DNA from: Phycisphaerae bacterium
Lineage (GTDB): Bacteria > Planctomycetota > Phycisphaerae > UBA1845 > PWPN01
NCBI GenBank assembly: GCA_012729395.1
Contig: JAAYDF010000186.1
Span: forward strand, 1 to 34,231
Length of the DNA: 34,231 nucleotides
Reading direction: 5' to 3'
Shown here piece by piece: positions 32,986 through 34,231 of the stretch. Below the pieces are notes generated by a model, which ran no database searches, was not told where the DNA came from, and saw only the letters and a list, made by a program, of their open reading frames with translations. Position 1 is the first letter of the stretch. Each line of letters opens with the position of its first letter. The position numbers and the translations under genes are program-made.

Positions 32986-33990
32986 TCACGACCCTCCCGC
33001 GGCACTCTCTCCGTGGCTCTCCACCGCGCGCGGCCACGGCTGCACCGGTGCGTACGCGTTACGCAACGGAACCTGCAGCCGGTCGAACGATTTGTAGTTC
33101 GCGATACTGCCCACACGCGCCAAGCGGGTCCACTTGCGAAGCAGCCCCCGGCCATTATTGCTGTCGGCAAACAATCCCTCGCCGTAGCCGGCTCCCTTGG
33201 TGCCCGACAGGTTCGACGAGAAGTACTTCATGCCGATGATCTTCTTGTCCGCGTCACGAATCCAGTCGATGAAGATGACCGAATGCCCGCCGCGAGGAGC
33301 ACTGCTGTAGTCGCAGAAGTCGCCCGGCCGGGCATCCTCCCAGTCCTCGATCGCCCGCCCCAGACCATACGCCACGATCCCACGCTGCGGACTGTCGCCC
33401 TTGCCCTCGATGTACCAAAGCTGCAGCAGGTTGAACAGATCATGAAAGCTCATGCCGTTGAAGTCGTCGGGGTCCAGCCCCTTCTGCACGTTCCGCAACT
33501 GCATCGCCCGCACGAAGATCTCGAACGTCAGCCCGCAGCAGTAACTGCACCGCGAGCCGTCCGGATAGGCCTTGGCGACCACCCGGCCCTTGTACCATAG
33601 GTCCTGCGTCACACCATTGTAGATGTCGTACTCCCAGGGATCCCAACTGCAATGGTACGGATAGCTGCCGTCCAGCGGATAGGCGGATATGACCTTCAGG
33701 ACGTAAGGATTGAGCGCCCCCTCGGCGTCGTCTTCGATCATCTCCTCGCGAGCGAACGCCTTCTGCAGAGCCCGATCGACCGGGGTGAAGCCGTAGTGGT
33801 CGACCGAGTACTGCGGCGGCGTGATCGTCTCGCGGCGGGGTCTGGGCTTGGCTGCTTCCTGCGTCGCCGGCGGCTCGACCTGTGCCTCTCGCTCGGCCTG
33901 ATTGCCCGCCGGTGGCACCTGGCACCCCAGCCACAGCAGACCGCACAACGTCATTCCACCAGCGCATCGGCCGATACTGCTTGATCGCAT
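32986..33990 (-). CDS. Secreted lipoprotein, possible papain-like hydrolase
   Basis: A 334-residue protein. The start at 33990 follows AGGAG; an upstream in-frame ATG (34026) is rejected. A hydrophobic segment ends in LLWLGC (C23), a lipobox-like site with Trp at -3. Residues 24-55 are a linker rich in Pro, Ala and Glu. The folded part has CSWDPWEYDIYNG, RCSYCCGLTFEIFVRAM (C151/C152 at the head of a helix, as in papain-like enzymes), RPGDFCDY and RGGHSVIFIDW (H236 on a strand), then YFSSNLSGTKG. The Cys-helix followed by Gly-Gly-His-Ser-Val strand suits a CHAP or NlpC-like hydrolase; function unproven. Next to an NlpC/P60 gene on the same strand, an envelope role is reasonable. Confidence 0.8.
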   Translation of the reverse strand: MRSSSIGRCAGGMTLCGLLWLGCQVPPAGNQAEREAQVEPPATQEAAKPRPRRETITPPQYSVDHYGFTPVDRALQKAFAREEMIEDDAEGALNPYVLKVISAYPLDGSYPYHCSWDPWEYDIYNGVTQDLWYKGRVVAKAYPDGSRCSYCCGLTFEIFVRAMQLRNVQKGLDPDDFNGMSFHDLFNLLQLWYIEGKGDSPQRGIVAYGLGRAIEDWEDARPGDFCDYSSAPRGGHSVIFIDWIRDADKKIIGMKYFSSNLSGTKGAGYGEGLFADSNNGRGLLRKWTRLARVGSIANYKSFDRLQVPLRNAYAPVQPWPRAVESHGESAAGGS

Positions 33991-34151
33991 GTCTTTGATC
34001 TCCTGAACATGTGCACCGGGGTCCAACCGGTCATCGCGCAGAATGCTATTCTACCTGCCCGCCCAGGCGACGGCGAGCGCCAACGTCCAGGCCGCGGATC
34101 CGCCGGGTGCATCCGCCGTTCAGTGGCAAGTTGCCAAAGGCGAAGTATCGA

Positions 34152-34227
34152 GGGTGGCATGGGTCGGTACTCCGACCCGTGGCCCAATGCGGACAGCCAC
34201 TGGTCTGGGTACAGACCAGTGCCACCC
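34152..34227. repeat. Nested double-hairpin (REP-like) element
   Basis: Outer arms GGGTGGCA and TGCCACCC enclose two inner stems: GGGTCGG/CCGACCC (around TACT) and CACTGGTCTG/CAGACCAGTG around GGTA. The result is a three-stem, cloverleaf-like palindrome of 76 bases, upstream of the lipoprotein gene. The rest of 33991-34231 shows no gene. It resembles a widespread intergenic palindromic repeat of Planctomycetota and relatives as I recall; it carries no transposase here. Confidence 0.72.
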
Positions 34228-34231
34228 AGTG

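Noticed and set aside
1-34231. CRISPR array
   Set aside because: No series of regularly spaced direct repeats with unique spacers; the AATGACCCAT units at 6119-6167 are unevenly spaced (21 and 18 bases) and too short.

Overview
The window is GC-rich, densely coded DNA that most resembles a member of the Planctomycetota (class not resolved). The signs are secreted sulfatases and carbohydrate-active enzymes, a Tat-type signal on one glycosidase, a PEP-CTERM protein, a DUF1844 protein, several secreted or membrane families with no named function, and degenerate intergenic repeats of the kind common in that phylum. Many ATGA stop/start overlaps and clear Shine-Dalgarno (SD) sites allow most starts to be fixed. 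I see no rRNA, tRNA, CRISPR array, transposase, integrase or phage gene.

Layout. 0.1-4.1 kb (minus): an NrnA-like DHH phosphoesterase overlapping a sulfatase by ATGA, then a secreted propeller-like protein. 4.3-8.6 kb (plus): a second sulfatase with a C-terminal accessory domain, a Tat-exported GH43/GH32-like propeller glycosidase, and a PEP-CTERM protein with its own promoter and two hairpins after it. 8.6-12.7 kb (minus): an operon DUF1844 - rhomboid/TPR - aroB - cinA. 13.1-14.9 kb (plus): a protein with two tandem WaaP/Kdo-kinase-like domains. 15.0-15.9 kb (minus): a secreted coiled-coil protein. 16.4-18.3 kb (plus): transketolase. 18.4-22.2 kb (minus): a two-gene Septu anti-phage system (PtuA ATPase, PtuB HNH nuclease), followed by a secreted GH71/GH99-like (DUF5010-type) protein with a terminator. 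22.6-30.9 kb (plus): a pectate-lyase-like beta-helix protein, serine acetyltransferase, and a four-gene membrane/lipoprotein operon ending in an RDD protein. 30.9-34.0 kb (minus): an NlpC/P60 peptidase and a lipoprotein that may be papain-like.

How the genes fit together. Two sulfatases, a GH43/32-like enzyme, a GH99-like enzyme and a pectate-lyase-fold protein suggest use of sulfated, probably marine or algal, polysaccharides, but they are scattered among housekeeping genes rather than set in one locus. The clearest accessory system is Septu. It is a known defence family, and here it has no reverse transcriptase beside it. Less ordinary items are the duplicated lipopolysaccharide-kinase-type protein, the sulfatase translationally coupled to a possible pAp phosphatase, a sulfatase with a non-standard active-site motif, a 53-bp hairpin-forming repeat present twice, and alternative hairpins packed between ptuB and the next gene.
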